Shown: positions 22,887 through 30,809 of the stretch, one piece after another
How the letters are laid out: each line of letters starts with the position of its first letter
How positions within the stretch are numbered: position 1 is the stretch's first letter
From: Elusimicrobia bacterium GWB2_63_22
GTDB taxonomy: Bacteria; Elusimicrobiota; Elusimicrobia; Elusimicrobiales; UBA9959
Assembly: GCA_001799735.1 (NCBI GenBank)
Contig: MGUA01000030.1
Span: forward strand, 1-63,542
Direction: 5' to 3'
Length of the DNA stretch: 63,542 nt
Notes under the pieces: model-generated
Told to the model about the DNA's origin: nothing
The model's input: only the letters and a program-made list of their open reading frames with translations
Database searches by the model: none
Position numbers and translations under genes: made by a program

Positions 22887-23530
22887 GGGTTGACGGCAGC
22901 TTTCCTGCTCAGCCAGACGCTATAGTGCAGGGCGAACATGACGCTGTAGGTGTCCACCGCGCCCAGGTCCAGCCCGCCGCCGTTCATATTGAAGATATGC
23001 CGCCAGCGCAGGTCCACCCCCGCCCTGGTCCCCCACCAGAAGGGGATGCTGACCCCGGTGCCGAGGTCCAGCCCGGCGCTGGACCCGGACTGCGACGGAT
23101 AGCGGGTTCCCTCCGCCGTATAGGCCGGGCTGTTCCACTGGTACACCCCCGCGCCCAGCACGCCGTAATAGGTCTTGTTCCCGGACGGGAAAGAGGCCCG
23201 GACAAAAGGAGAAAGTCCCATGACCCTGACCTCGAGGTCCTCAAGCTGGCGGTTTACGTGGCTGCCGGCGTAATAAACCTCCCCGCCGTAACTCAGGATC
23301 TCGTCCACCCGTTTGGACACGGAAAGCGTCAGGGCGGCGGAAGAGGCGAAGCCGCTGCCCTTGTCCCCCCAGTGGCTGCCGAAGGGCGTGGCCTTGCCCA
23401 GGCCGGCGTTGATATAGCCGGCCAGGTAGCGCGTAGGCTCCGGCAGCATATCGTCGAGCCCCGGCAGCTCCTGGGCCGCGGCGGGCGCAGCGCAGCAGAG
23501 CAGCAGGAGGGCGGGCGCTAGCAGCCTCAC
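22883..23530 (-). CDS. Secreted barrel-like outer-membrane protein, unknown function
   Basis: The start is taken at GTG 23530, which overlaps the epimerase stop by 4 bases; a longer frame upstream is shadow sequence. The 215-residue product has a signal peptide (MRLLAPALLLLCCAAPAAAQ, with GTG read as Met). The mature part is rich in alternating aromatic and glycine stretches (YLAGYINAGLGKATPFGSHW, TYYGVLGAGVYQWNSPAY, MFALHYSVWLSR) and ends in a beta-strand, as in small outer-membrane barrels. No family was recognised. It ends the polysaccharide-like operon. Confidence 0.7.
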   Translation of the reverse strand: MRLLAPALLLLCCAAPAAAQELPGLDDMLPEPTRYLAGYINAGLGKATPFGSHWGDKGSGFASSAALTLSVSKRVDEILSYGGEVYYAGSHVNRQLEDLEVRVMGLSPFVRASFPSGNKTYYGVLGAGVYQWNSPAYTAEGTRYPSQSGSSAGLDLGTGVSIPFWWGTRAGVDLRWRHIFNMNGGGLDLGAVDTYSVMFALHYSVWLSRKAAVNP

Positions 23531-24612
23531 CGCCCCCCCCCCGGAACCACGCCGATGCCGCACTTTACGCGGTCCAGCGAATAGACGCCGTCGGCGGAAA
23601 GGAAAGAGGCCCCCTTCATGCCGCTGTTCTTTATAAAGAACGGCGTATCGAGGTCCATGAAATCGAAGCCGCCCAGCCCGGCGGCGAACTGCGCGGCCGC
23701 GGCGGAGGCCAGCTCGCTTTCCAGCATCTCGCCCATCATCAGCTTTATGCCCTTGGCCCGGGCCAGCGCCCACACCTCGCGCGCCCGCAGGAACCCCAGC
23801 TTGGTCAGCTTTATATTTACGGCGGTAACGGCGTTGCGGCGGATAAGATTGTACACGTCGTCGAGGGAATAGGCCGACTCGTCGGCGCAGATCGGCATGG
23901 GCAGGCGGCGGGACAGATAGGCCAGGCCGTCGATGTCGTCCTTCTTCACCGGCTGTTCCACCACTTCGGGACGGATGCCGCGCCGCATGAGCTCCCTGAT
24001 GAATTTTTCCGCCTCTCTGGCCGTATAGGCGCAGTTGGCGTCCAGGTACACGGCGCAGCCGGGCGCGGCCTTGCGGACGGCCTCAAGCCGCCGGTAGTCC
24101 TCGTCCATATCCACGCCGGTCTTGATCTTGAAGATCCTGAAGCCGCGGGCCCGCATCTTCTTAGTGAACGCGTAGGCCGCGTCCGCCCCGCCTATCACCA
24201 CTGTGACGTCGGTCTTAGCCCTGGGCTCGCGCCCGCCGAAGAATTTCCAGAGCGAGATCCCCTGCAGGCGCGTCGCCAGGTCCAGCAGAGCCATCTCCGC
24301 CGCGGCCAGGGCGGCGCGGTTGCCGTCGAGCAGGCGCTCCAGCGCGCACATGGAGCCCAGGTAATCGGCGGCGTCGCGGCCGACCAGGAATTCCCCCGCA
24401 CCCTCCAGGCTGCGCATGGTCTTTTCCCGGGTCTCGCCGGTGATATGGGTGGCTATGGCCGCCTCGCCGTAGCCCTTTACGCCGCCGGCGGCCTGCAGCG
24501 TAAAGACGGCGTTCTCCAGGGTCTTGTGGCTGCCGGTGGAAATGGTGAACGGCGTAAAAAGTTCCGCGTCCAGTTTTTTCACCGAAAATTTCTTTATCAG
24601 GCCGTCTTTCAT
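23527..24612 (-). CDS. Dipeptide epimerase / enolase-superfamily enzyme
   Basis: The start ATG 24612 overlaps the upstream transferase stop by 4 bases and gives 361 residues. The enolase-superfamily barrel shows the L-Ala-D/L-Glu epimerase pattern: catalytic Lys in RIFKIKTGVD, metal ligands in VYLDANCAY (Asp), VVEQPVKKDD (Glu) and ICADESAYS (Asp), and the second catalytic Lys in AVNIKLTKLG. Such enzymes recycle murein dipeptides by epimerising the Glu residue, though related dipeptides are also used. Its placement with sugar-lipid genes suggests cell-wall metabolism. Confidence 0.88.
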   Translation of the reverse strand: MKDGLIKKFSVKKLDAELFTPFTISTGSHKTLENAVFTLQAAGGVKGYGEAAIATHITGETREKTMRSLEGAGEFLVGRDAADYLGSMCALERLLDGNRAALAAAEMALLDLATRLQGISLWKFFGGREPRAKTDVTVVIGGADAAYAFTKKMRARGFRIFKIKTGVDMDEDYRRLEAVRKAAPGCAVYLDANCAYTAREAEKFIRELMRRGIRPEVVEQPVKKDDIDGLAYLSRRLPMPICADESAYSLDDVYNLIRRNAVTAVNIKLTKLGFLRAREVWALARAKGIKLMMGEMLESELASAAAAQFAAGLGGFDFMDLDTPFFIKNSGMKGASFLSADGVYSLDRVKCGIGVVPGGGR

Positions 24613-25754
24613 GATTTCTCCTTCTCCGGCGTTATTTCCCTGCCCAGCAGCATCAGCACCACCACGATCAGGAAGATCAGGACGCTCTGCCACAGCAGCA
24701 GCCAGGTGCCCAGCGTGGACGCGGTATGCCGTATGGTCCAGGCGCCCAGGCCGAGGCAGACGTTGAGCAGCACGATGAACCCGACGGTCTGCTCCACGCC
24801 CAAACCGAGCTTCATGAGGCGGTGGTGAAAGTGGTCCTTGCCGGTATACTCCAGCCATTCTTTGACGCCGGCCACCTGGCCGTTCCTGACGCGCGACACG
24901 GTGGTGTAGATGATGTCGAAGATAGGGATGCCGAGCACCAGCAGCGGCGTGGAAAAAGAGACGGCCGGGTTGTCGGTGGCCCAGCTGCCGTAGAGGGCCA
25001 GGCAGCCGAGGATGAAGCCGATGAACGTGGAGCCGGAATCCCCCAGAAAAACGCGGGCGGGGCGCCAGTTCATGCGCAGGAAACCGGCGCAGGCCCCGGC
25101 CAGGGCCGCCGAGATGAAGGACAGCGGGAACTGGCTGGAATTCCAGCCGATGCCAAGGAACAGCAGCGCGCAGACCGCCCCCATGGTGGCGGCCAGCCCG
25201 TCGATACCGTCCATAAAGTTGAAGGCGTTGGTGATGCCGACCAGCCACAGCACGGAGAGCCCGGTGGAGAGCGCCGCGCCGAAAGGCAGCTTCAGCGAAA
25301 AACTCAGGTGCAGGCCGAAAAAGGTCACCGTCAGCGCCGCCACTACCTGCCAGAACAGGCGGGTCCTCGCGGACAGCCCCTTCCAGTCGTCAAAAAAGCC
25401 GAGGAGGAAAATGATGGTGCCGCCGAGCAGGATCCCCCACACCTCGCGGGAGAACTGCTGGTTGCGCAGCACTGCGGCCATGAAGGCCAGGTAGACCGCC
25501 AGCCCGCCGATGCGCGGCACCGGCAGGGTGTGGACCTTCCGCGCGGAAGGCTGGTCCATGGCGCCTATGCGCACGGCCAGCCAGGCGCTGGCCGGGGCCA
25601 GCAGAAAGACCGCCGACATGGAGATCAGGAAGAGGTAGAACCAGCGCAGCCCCTCCGTCCAGGTCCAGGCGGAAAAGCCGCCGGTGGGCAGCAGGCCTAC
25701 CAGCAGCAGGAGCACGGCCAGAGAAAAAAAACCGCCCTGGCGTTTTATGGTCAT
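24609..25754 (-). CDS. Undecaprenyl-phosphate sugar-1-phosphate transferase (WecA/TagO/MraY family)
   Basis: Starting at ATG 25754 (MTIKRQGGFF), which overlaps the deacetylase stop by 4 bases, the protein has 381 residues and about ten membrane segments. Family marks are DQPSARKVHTLPVPRIGGLA, GFFDDWKGLS (the Asp-Asp of the active site), NAFNFMDGIDGLAA, and VFLGDSGSTFIGF. It should load a HexNAc-phosphate onto the lipid carrier to start a surface glycan. Next to it lies an LmbE-type deacetylase, which could act on the same sugar. The C-terminus is long, with extra membrane segments. Confidence 0.92.
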   Translation of the reverse strand: MTIKRQGGFFSLAVLLLLVGLLPTGGFSAWTWTEGLRWFYLFLISMSAVFLLAPASAWLAVRIGAMDQPSARKVHTLPVPRIGGLAVYLAFMAAVLRNQQFSREVWGILLGGTIIFLLGFFDDWKGLSARTRLFWQVVAALTVTFFGLHLSFSLKLPFGAALSTGLSVLWLVGITNAFNFMDGIDGLAATMGAVCALLFLGIGWNSSQFPLSFISAALAGACAGFLRMNWRPARVFLGDSGSTFIGFILGCLALYGSWATDNPAVSFSTPLLVLGIPIFDIIYTTVSRVRNGQVAGVKEWLEYTGKDHFHHRLMKLGLGVEQTVGFIVLLNVCLGLGAWTIRHTASTLGTWLLLWQSVLIFLIVVVLMLLGREITPEKEKS

Positions 25755-26377
25755 TTGCGGCCCAGGAGGTAATCCAGCAGCAGGCGCCGGGACATGAAAC
25801 CCTCGGCGTATTTCACGCGGTCCTGGTAGCCGCGGAACATGGCCGCGGCCTTGGCGCTTTCCACTATCGAAAGGTTCTTTACCCGGGTCTTGTAGACCTG
25901 CGAGCCGTGGCACTTGAGGAGGGCTACCTTTTTGGCTATGACCGGCCCTATGTCCACGAAGACCCCGGGGTTGAAATTAAGGGTGGTAGGCACTTCGTAG
26001 AAAAGCAGGTTCTTGGCGTAGCGGGCGGCGGTCTCCACGGCCCGGGCCACGTTGCGGTGGTCCTGGTGCGTGTCCTCCGCGTAGTTGACAAAGACCACGT
26101 CGGGCTTCACCGCCTCCAGCCTGGCCTCCACCGCGTGGATAAGCTCCCTGGTAAGCTGGACGGAAGTGTCCTCGAAACCGCCCCAGTAAAGTTTGGCCTT
26201 CAGAATTTTTGCGGAGCGTTCCTGCTCCAGCTGGCGGCGCTTGGGGTCGCCGCCTACGGAGCCGCGCGTCATCACCATGAGGTGCAGCTGGTGGCCGGCG
26301 GCGGCGAACTTGGAGAAAGCCCCCCCGCAGCCGAATTCCAGGTCGTCGGGGTGCGGGCCTATGCCGAGTATCCTCAT
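25751..26377 (-). CDS. LmbE/PIG-L family N-deacetylase
   Basis: The 208-residue protein opens with ILGIGPHPDDLEFGCGG (zinc-binding His, catalytic Asp) and has NYAEDTHQDHRNVARAV (zinc His) near residue 105, both standard for GlcNAc deacetylases such as BshB and PIG-L. TRGSVGGDPKRRQLEQE is also typical. Its genetic partners (WecA-type transferase, epimerase) favour a glycan or glycolipid substrate over bacillithiol, since no bshA or bshC is present here. It overlaps both neighbours by 4 bases. Confidence 0.88.
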   Translation of the reverse strand: MRILGIGPHPDDLEFGCGGAFSKFAAAGHQLHLMVMTRGSVGGDPKRRQLEQERSAKILKAKLYWGGFEDTSVQLTRELIHAVEARLEAVKPDVVFVNYAEDTHQDHRNVARAVETAARYAKNLLFYEVPTTLNFNPGVFVDIGPVIAKKVALLKCHGSQVYKTRVKNLSIVESAKAAAMFRGYQDRVKYAEGFMSRRLLLDYLLGRK

Positions 26378-27171
26378 TTGGAGCTCTCCACGCCCTCGGC
26401 GACCAGGGCTTCGGTTATGATCTTTTCGCCTTTAGAGAAAGCCGTGAGCATGCTCATATTGGCGATGTTGTTGATCCAGCGCGGTATGCCGCCGGAGCGC
26501 TCGTAGAGCAGCTCCATCGCCCGCTCGTCGAAGATGTTCTCCGCGAGCCCGGCCACTTCCAGGCGGTGCTCCACGTACTTGCGGGTCTCGGCGAAGTCCA
26601 GCGGCTGCAGGCGGTAGCTCAGGGTAATGCGCTGGCTGAACTGCTTGTTGGAATCCAGCTTCTCCCTGAGCTCCGGCTGGCCGCTGAGAATCAGCGTCAG
26701 CAGGAAGCGGGTCTCGGTCTGGAAGTTAAGCAGCAGGCGGAGTTCTTCGAAAACGTTCTCGTCATTTATAAGCTGGGCCTCGTCGATAGCTACCACCACG
26801 TGCTTGCCGTCCTGGAAGGTGTCGCGCAGGAACCGCTCTATGGCCATCAGCACGTCCTCTTTCTGCTTGGGCACGTTGTAGCCGGTCAGGTTATGCAGGA
26901 TGATCTTCAGCAGCCCCAGGTCGTCGAGGCGCGGGTTCTGGACGAAGGAGAAAACATAGCCCTTCTTTTTAAAATTACGCTCCAGGGCTTTCAGGACCAG
27001 GGTTTTTCCGGTGCCGTAGGCGCCGGTCAGGACCGCGCAGGCTTTTTTCTCATCGATCACGTAGGAAAGCCGGGAGAACGCCTCTTCGTGTTTTTCCGAC
27101 TCGAAAAAGAACTCGGTATCGGGAGTATTTTCAAAAGGCAGTTTTTTCAAATTCCAGTGCTTCTGATACAT
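26374..27171 (-). CDS. ExeA/TniB-type AAA ATPase
   Basis: The 265-residue AAA+ ATPase has the N-terminal pattern of GspA/ExeA (HWNLKKLPFENTPDTEFFFE), Walker A TGAYGTGKTLVLKALE (about residue 50), Walker B HVVVAIDEAQLIN, sensor LSGQPELREKL and ERSGGIPRWINNIANMSM near the end. Full ExeA carries a C-terminal peptidoglycan-binding part, absent here. Relatives sit in exopolysaccharide clusters and transposons; the neighbours favour a polysaccharide role. It is the first gene of the overlapped operon, with a TATAAT-like box 12 bp before the ATG. Confidence 0.85.
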   Translation of the reverse strand: MYQKHWNLKKLPFENTPDTEFFFESEKHEEAFSRLSYVIDEKKACAVLTGAYGTGKTLVLKALERNFKKKGYVFSFVQNPRLDDLGLLKIILHNLTGYNVPKQKEDVLMAIERFLRDTFQDGKHVVVAIDEAQLINDENVFEELRLLLNFQTETRFLLTLILSGQPELREKLDSNKQFSQRITLSYRLQPLDFAETRKYVEHRLEVAGLAENIFDERAMELLYERSGGIPRWINNIANMSMLTAFSKGEKIITEALVAEGVESSK

Positions 27172-27230
27172 GGATACTATTTAATTATAAATAGCGGAAG
27201 AAAGCAACAGCGGGAAGGCCCGCGCCGGGG

Positions 27231-27258
27231 AAATAAAAAAAGCCGCGCTGCCGCGGCC
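27231..27258 (-). terminator. Intrinsic terminator after the alpha-amylase
   Basis: On the minus strand GCCGCG (27257-27252) pairs with CGCGGC (27247-27242) around a 4-nt loop and is followed by a run of seven T and more (27241 downward). It lies 22 bp after the amylase stop and separates that gene from the ExeA operon. Confidence 0.8.
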
Positions 27259-27279
27259 CGCCTCCGCCCCTGCCCGGGG

Positions 27280-28527
27280 CTACTCCCTGGCCCAGACGGT
27301 ATACCCCGGACCTTCGGCCGCCTTCCTCCAGCCCTCCCCGGGGCTCCAGGCCTTGTCGCCCAGCCGCAGGGCCACCCGCCCGTCCACCACGGCGGCGTAA
27401 AGGCCGCTCTCGGCCCGCATTATCCTGACGGCGCTGTCCGAGACTATCCCCGCGGAGCGGCGGATCTTTATCAGCCCGGAGATCTGGTCCTTCATGCCCC
27501 AGTCGAAAAAATGCGGCCAGTAGACGCAGGGGATGCCGGGATGGGTGAGGATATAGGCGTAGCCCGCCAGCTCCCTGCCGGCCGGGAAAGGCCAGGCGTC
27601 GGACTTCAGCTTGGAGCCGGGGCTCGGCCCGGTGTCGTGGTTATCCACAAAAGTGACGGCGTTGTCGGGCCACCAGCCCAGCAGGCCCGCGGGGCGGCCG
27701 TCCTTGTCGGCCAGGCGCCAGTACTCGCCGGCGCGCACGGCCTGCTGCAGGATGCCCTTGGTGGTGAAGTCGAAGACCTTTATCTCGCCGTTGACGGAAT
27801 CCATCCAGTCGCAGGAAGCCTGCCGGTGCCCGTCGGTATTGCCGAGCTCGAAGTCGTCCCAGATCTCGGCCACCGAGAAGGAAGGGGTGCTGGCGCGGTT
27901 GTAGGCGAGCATGTAGGACGGGGAGAAGCCGCGGGCGTAGTCGTAGCGCCAGCCGTCGTAGCCTACCGTATCCCGCAGACCGTTCATAAAAGATTTAAGG
28001 GACTCGCGGACGTAGGGCCTGGTATGGTCGATGTCGCGGGCGGCGTGGAACCCCTTGCCGGTGTCGGCCGCGCCCTTGCCCTTTCCCCACTCGTCGTCGG
28101 AACAGACGGAGTCGGTGGCCCAGGCCGGCTCGGTGAAATCGGCCCAGTCCTTGGTGCCTACGCGGTGGTTGAGGACGATATCGGAGATGACCCTGATGCC
28201 CGAGGCGTGCAGGGCCCGCACCGCGGCCGTCAGCTGGGCCGCCGTGCCGTAGCTGGAATCCTGCACCGAGAGCCGGCGCGGCATGTAGCCTTCCGGGGCC
28301 ATGGAATCGGAGGAGGGAGGCAGCCAGACCAGGTTAACGCCCGCCCTGGAGAGCTCGCCGGAACGCCGGCCGACCTCGCCCCACCACGGGGCGGTCTTCC
28401 AAGAGGTCCAGTGGAACCCCTGGATCATAACGGTATCGTCGCCTTTTTCGGAAGCATGCAGGAACGGCGCCCCCCCGGCCGGGAGGACGCAGATCAGGAA
28501 CAGAGCGGCCCGCATATATTTCCGCAT
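27280..28527 (-). CDS. Secreted alpha-amylase (GH13, plant-like subfamily)
   Basis: The 415-residue protein has a signal peptide (RAALFLICVLPAGGAPFLHA). The GH13 barrel opens with VMIQGFHWTSWKTAPWW. The catalytic residues are the Asp in GYDGWRYDYARGFS, the Glu in FSVAEIWDDFE and the Asp in VTFVDNHDTGPS; VISDIVLNHRVGTKD is conserved region I. A small C-terminal beta domain ends at GYTVWARE. This pattern resembles barley-type amylases. It would hydrolyse starch or glycogen outside the inner membrane. A second in-frame ATG at 28515 has a GGA-type site and is a possible alternative start. Confidence 0.92.
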   Translation of the reverse strand: MRKYMRAALFLICVLPAGGAPFLHASEKGDDTVMIQGFHWTSWKTAPWWGEVGRRSGELSRAGVNLVWLPPSSDSMAPEGYMPRRLSVQDSSYGTAAQLTAAVRALHASGIRVISDIVLNHRVGTKDWADFTEPAWATDSVCSDDEWGKGKGAADTGKGFHAARDIDHTRPYVRESLKSFMNGLRDTVGYDGWRYDYARGFSPSYMLAYNRASTPSFSVAEIWDDFELGNTDGHRQASCDWMDSVNGEIKVFDFTTKGILQQAVRAGEYWRLADKDGRPAGLLGWWPDNAVTFVDNHDTGPSPGSKLKSDAWPFPAGRELAGYAYILTHPGIPCVYWPHFFDWGMKDQISGLIKIRRSAGIVSDSAVRIMRAESGLYAAVVDGRVALRLGDKAWSPGEGWRKAAEGPGYTVWARE

Positions 28528-28534
28528 CTATTCA

Positions 28535-28562
28535 TTTTTAGCAGATTAAAAATTATTGTCAA
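28535..28562 (-). promoter_or_regulatory. Predicted sigma-70 promoter for the alpha-amylase
   Basis: On the minus strand a perfect TTGACA (28562-28557) is 16 bp from TAAAAA (28540-28535). Transcription would begin within a few bases of the ATG at 28527, leaving almost no leader; starting at ATG 28515 would leave about 14 nt. It lies in the 50-bp gap after mcsB and would let the amylase be read apart from the stress genes. Confidence 0.55.
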
Positions 28563-28577
28563 GGGCCCAAAGGGGAC

Positions 28578-29627
28578 TCAGGCGAATTTCTTGCGGGTGT
28601 ACTCGGCGCGGAAAGCGTCGCGTTCGGGCGGGGTGAGCACGCGGCCGGCGGCGGCCTGGATGTGCGCCGGCTGCATCAGGAGGGTAGTCTGGTTGAAGGT
28701 GCTGAAATCGAGCCCCATGTTCCAGCCCATGGCCGCGCCCATGCGCGCCAGCGAGATGTTCTGCATGAACTCCTCGTAGGACAGCGAGCGCGCGTGCCGG
28801 AGCAGGCCGAGCGCCCGGTAGACGGCGTCCTCGGTCTTCAGGCGGGCCGGGCCCTTCAGCAGGGCCTCGCGGGCGGCGATCTCCTGGCGGATCAGGTTGC
28901 GGATCACGCGGTCTATGTTCTGGCAGAATTCTTCTTCCGTGCGGCCGAGGCAGGTGGCGTTGGAGATCTGGTAGAAGTCCCCCAGCACGTAGGTGCCCTC
29001 GCCGTAGATGCCGCGGGCCGTCACGCCCAGGTGCGAAAGGTTCTCGAGCACCTGGGGCATGGAGCCCAGGCGCGAGAGCGCCGGCAGGTGGGCCAGGCAC
29101 GACACCCGCATGCCGGTGCCGACGTTGGTGGGACAGGCGGTCAGGAAACCGAAGTTGCCCGCGTAGGCGAAAGGCAGCTCCCGGCCCAGCGCCAGGTCCA
29201 GCTTCAGCGCGGATCTGAAGGCGTCCTCGATGGCGAACCCGGCGTTGAGGCACTGCAGGCGGAGGTGGTCTTCCTCATTGATCATCACCGAGAGGTCCTC
29301 GTCGTTGGAGACGGCGGCGCCGGAAGGCAGCACCGAGGCCGCCAGGGCGTGGGAGACATGGTGGCGTTCCACCAGGAAGCCTTTCTCCAGGGCGGTAAGG
29401 GTTTCCACCTTTATAAAATGGCCGCGCGGGAAAAGCCCGGTCTCCCTGGCCGCGGCCAGCGCCAGGCGCCGTATCTCGGCCAGCTGCCGCGGCTCGGAGC
29501 GGTTGGGGAAATTGAAGCCCTGCAGGTTGCGGGCGAAGCGCACCCGGGTGGAGAAGATCATTTCCGGCCAGGCCCCGCGGGCGTTGGCCCAGGTGACGTA
29601 GGGACGGAAGCCCTTAAGGGCGTCCAT
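28578..29627 (-). CDS. mcsB: Protein-arginine kinase McsB
   Basis: The 349-residue protein has the phosphagen-kinase fold that phosphorylates arginines on proteins and marks them for ClpCP. Seen are FSTRVRFARNLQGFNFP, INEEDHLRLQCL, FLTACPTNVGTGMRVS (the catalytic-loop Cys) and ARGIYGEGT. The C-terminus carries the QNISLARMGAAMGWNM region. McsB needs McsA as activator; mcsA lies directly upstream and overlaps by 14 bases. No ctsR or clpC is in the window. Length is typical. Confidence 0.93.
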   Translation of the reverse strand: MDALKGFRPYVTWANARGAWPEMIFSTRVRFARNLQGFNFPNRSEPRQLAEIRRLALAAARETGLFPRGHFIKVETLTALEKGFLVERHHVSHALAASVLPSGAAVSNDEDLSVMINEEDHLRLQCLNAGFAIEDAFRSALKLDLALGRELPFAYAGNFGFLTACPTNVGTGMRVSCLAHLPALSRLGSMPQVLENLSHLGVTARGIYGEGTYVLGDFYQISNATCLGRTEEEFCQNIDRVIRNLIRQEIAAREALLKGPARLKTEDAVYRALGLLRHARSLSYEEFMQNISLARMGAAMGWNMGLDFSTFNQTTLLMQPAHIQAAAGRVLTPPERDAFRAEYTRKKFA

Positions 29628-30135
29628 GGCGCCCCTCCATTTCCTTTACGGCGTCGCGCAGGCGGGCGGCCCCCTCAAAATCTTCGCGCGCCACCGCCAC
29701 CTTCAGCTCGGCGCGCAGCGCGGCCAGGCGGCGGGCGGCCTCCCCCTTGGAAAGTTTCGGCGCGGGGCCGCCGGCGTAGGTCCGGCCGGTATGGCGGGAG
29801 GCGCCGTGGATGCGGTCCAGCAGCTGCACCAACTGCGGTTCAAAACCGGCGTAGCACTCCGGGCAGCCCAGGCGCCCGCTCTCCTTGAACTCTCCGTAGC
29901 GCAGGCCGCAGGAGCCGCAGCGCAGGGCCTTTCTCTCGGCCGGCAGGAAATCCTTAAAATAGCCGCTCATGTTGCCGACGATATCTGAAATATTGAAGGC
30001 CCCGGTCTCGAGGCCCAGGCTCATGCCTTTCTTTGCGGCGCAGGCCGGGCACAGGTGCAGCTCGGTCACCTTGTTGTTCACCGCCAGTTTCAGGAAGACG
30101 GCGGCGTTCGCCTTGCGGCACTCTTCGCAGAGCAT
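29614..30135 (-). CDS. mcsA: McsA zinc-finger activator of McsB
   Basis: The 173-residue protein has four zinc-binding pairs (CEECRK, CPACAA, CGSCG, CPECYAGFEP), then a C-terminal UVR-type coiled helix (LRAELKVAVAREDFEGAAR). This is the McsA layout. It activates the arginine kinase McsB and ties it to ClpC quality control. It overlaps mcsB by 14 bases and its ATG overlaps the lolD stop by one base, so stress control and lipoprotein export are read together. Confidence 0.92.
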   Translation of the reverse strand: MLCEECRKANAAVFLKLAVNNKVTELHLCPACAAKKGMSLGLETGAFNISDIVGNMSGYFKDFLPAERKALRCGSCGLRYGEFKESGRLGCPECYAGFEPQLVQLLDRIHGASRHTGRTYAGGPAPKLSKGEAARRLAALRAELKVAVAREDFEGAARLRDAVKEMEGRHGRP

Positions 30136-30809
30136 TACTTCGTCCCCTCTTTAAAGAGCTTGCCCCCCGCCATCTTCAGGATCCGGTCGGCGCGGCGGGC
30201 GGCCTCCTCGTTGTGGGTGACCATCAGCACGGCCGTGCCGCCGTCGGCGGCGCGCCGCAGGTCGTCCATCACCGCGCCGGAATTGTGGCGGTCCAGGTTG
30301 CCGGTCGGCTCGTCGGCGATAAGCAGGGCGGGGGCGTTGCGCAAGGCGCGCAGCAGGGCGGCGCGCTGCTTTTCCCCTCCGGAGATCTCCATCGGGAATT
30401 TTTTAGCGATATCTTCCAGGCCGAAGCGCCGCAGCAGTTCCAGTCCGCGGCCGGCCTTGGCGCCCCCCAGCACCCGGGCGGGCATTTCTATATTCTCAAG
30501 CACCGTGAACTCGGGCAGCAGGGAGTCGAACTGGAAGACGAAACCGATGTTCTTCAGGCGCAGCACGGCCTTCCGGGCCTCGTCGAGGTCCTCGAGCCGC
30601 TTGCCGAAAAGGCGCACCTCGCCGCTGTAGACGTCGTCGAGGAGGCCGATGATGTTGAGGAAAGTGGATTTGCCGGAGCCGGAGGGCCCGACGATGGAGA
30701 CGAACTCGCCCTTGGAGATATGGAAGTCCAGCCCCTCGAGCACCAGGATCTGCTCGTGGCCCTGGGTATAGGCCTTGCTCAGCCCGGAGATCTCGACTAT
30801 TTTATCCAT
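30135..30809 (-). CDS. lolD: Lipoprotein-release ABC transporter ATPase
   Basis: The 224-residue ABC ATPase of the MacB/LolD group has Walker [16 protein letters not shown] (near 40), Q-loop FVFQFDSLLPEFTVLEN, signature EISGGEKQRAALLRAL, Walker [13 protein letters not shown] and the H-loop VTHNEEAARRAD. With LolC it lifts mature lipoproteins from the inner membrane for passage to LolA. It overlaps lolC by 8 bases. The many lipoproteins in the window (NrfA, CsgG-like, LPP20-like) would be natural clients. Confidence 0.92.
   Translation of the reverse strand: MDKIVEISGLSKAYTQGHEQILVLEGLDFHISKGEFVSIVGPSGSGKSTFLNIIGLLDDVYSGEVRLFGKRLEDLDEARKAVLRLKNIGFVFQFDSLLPEFTVLENIEMPARVLGGAKAGRGLELLRRFGLEDIAKKFPMEISGGEKQRAALLRALRNAPALLIADEPTGNLDRHNSGAVMDDLRRAADGGTAVLMVTHNEEAARRADRILKMAGGKLFKEGTK

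Noticed and set aside
23531-23773. N-terminal extension of the barrel gene by 81 codons
   Set aside because: It is Arg/Gly-rich shadow sequence of the epimerase gene. GTG 23530 begins a clean signal peptide with a 4-base overlap.
26566-28779. A 737-codon open frame on the plus strand
   Set aside because: It spans the ExeA-type, amylase and mcsB genes and the intergenic terminator. It crosses several real genes and shows no family features.
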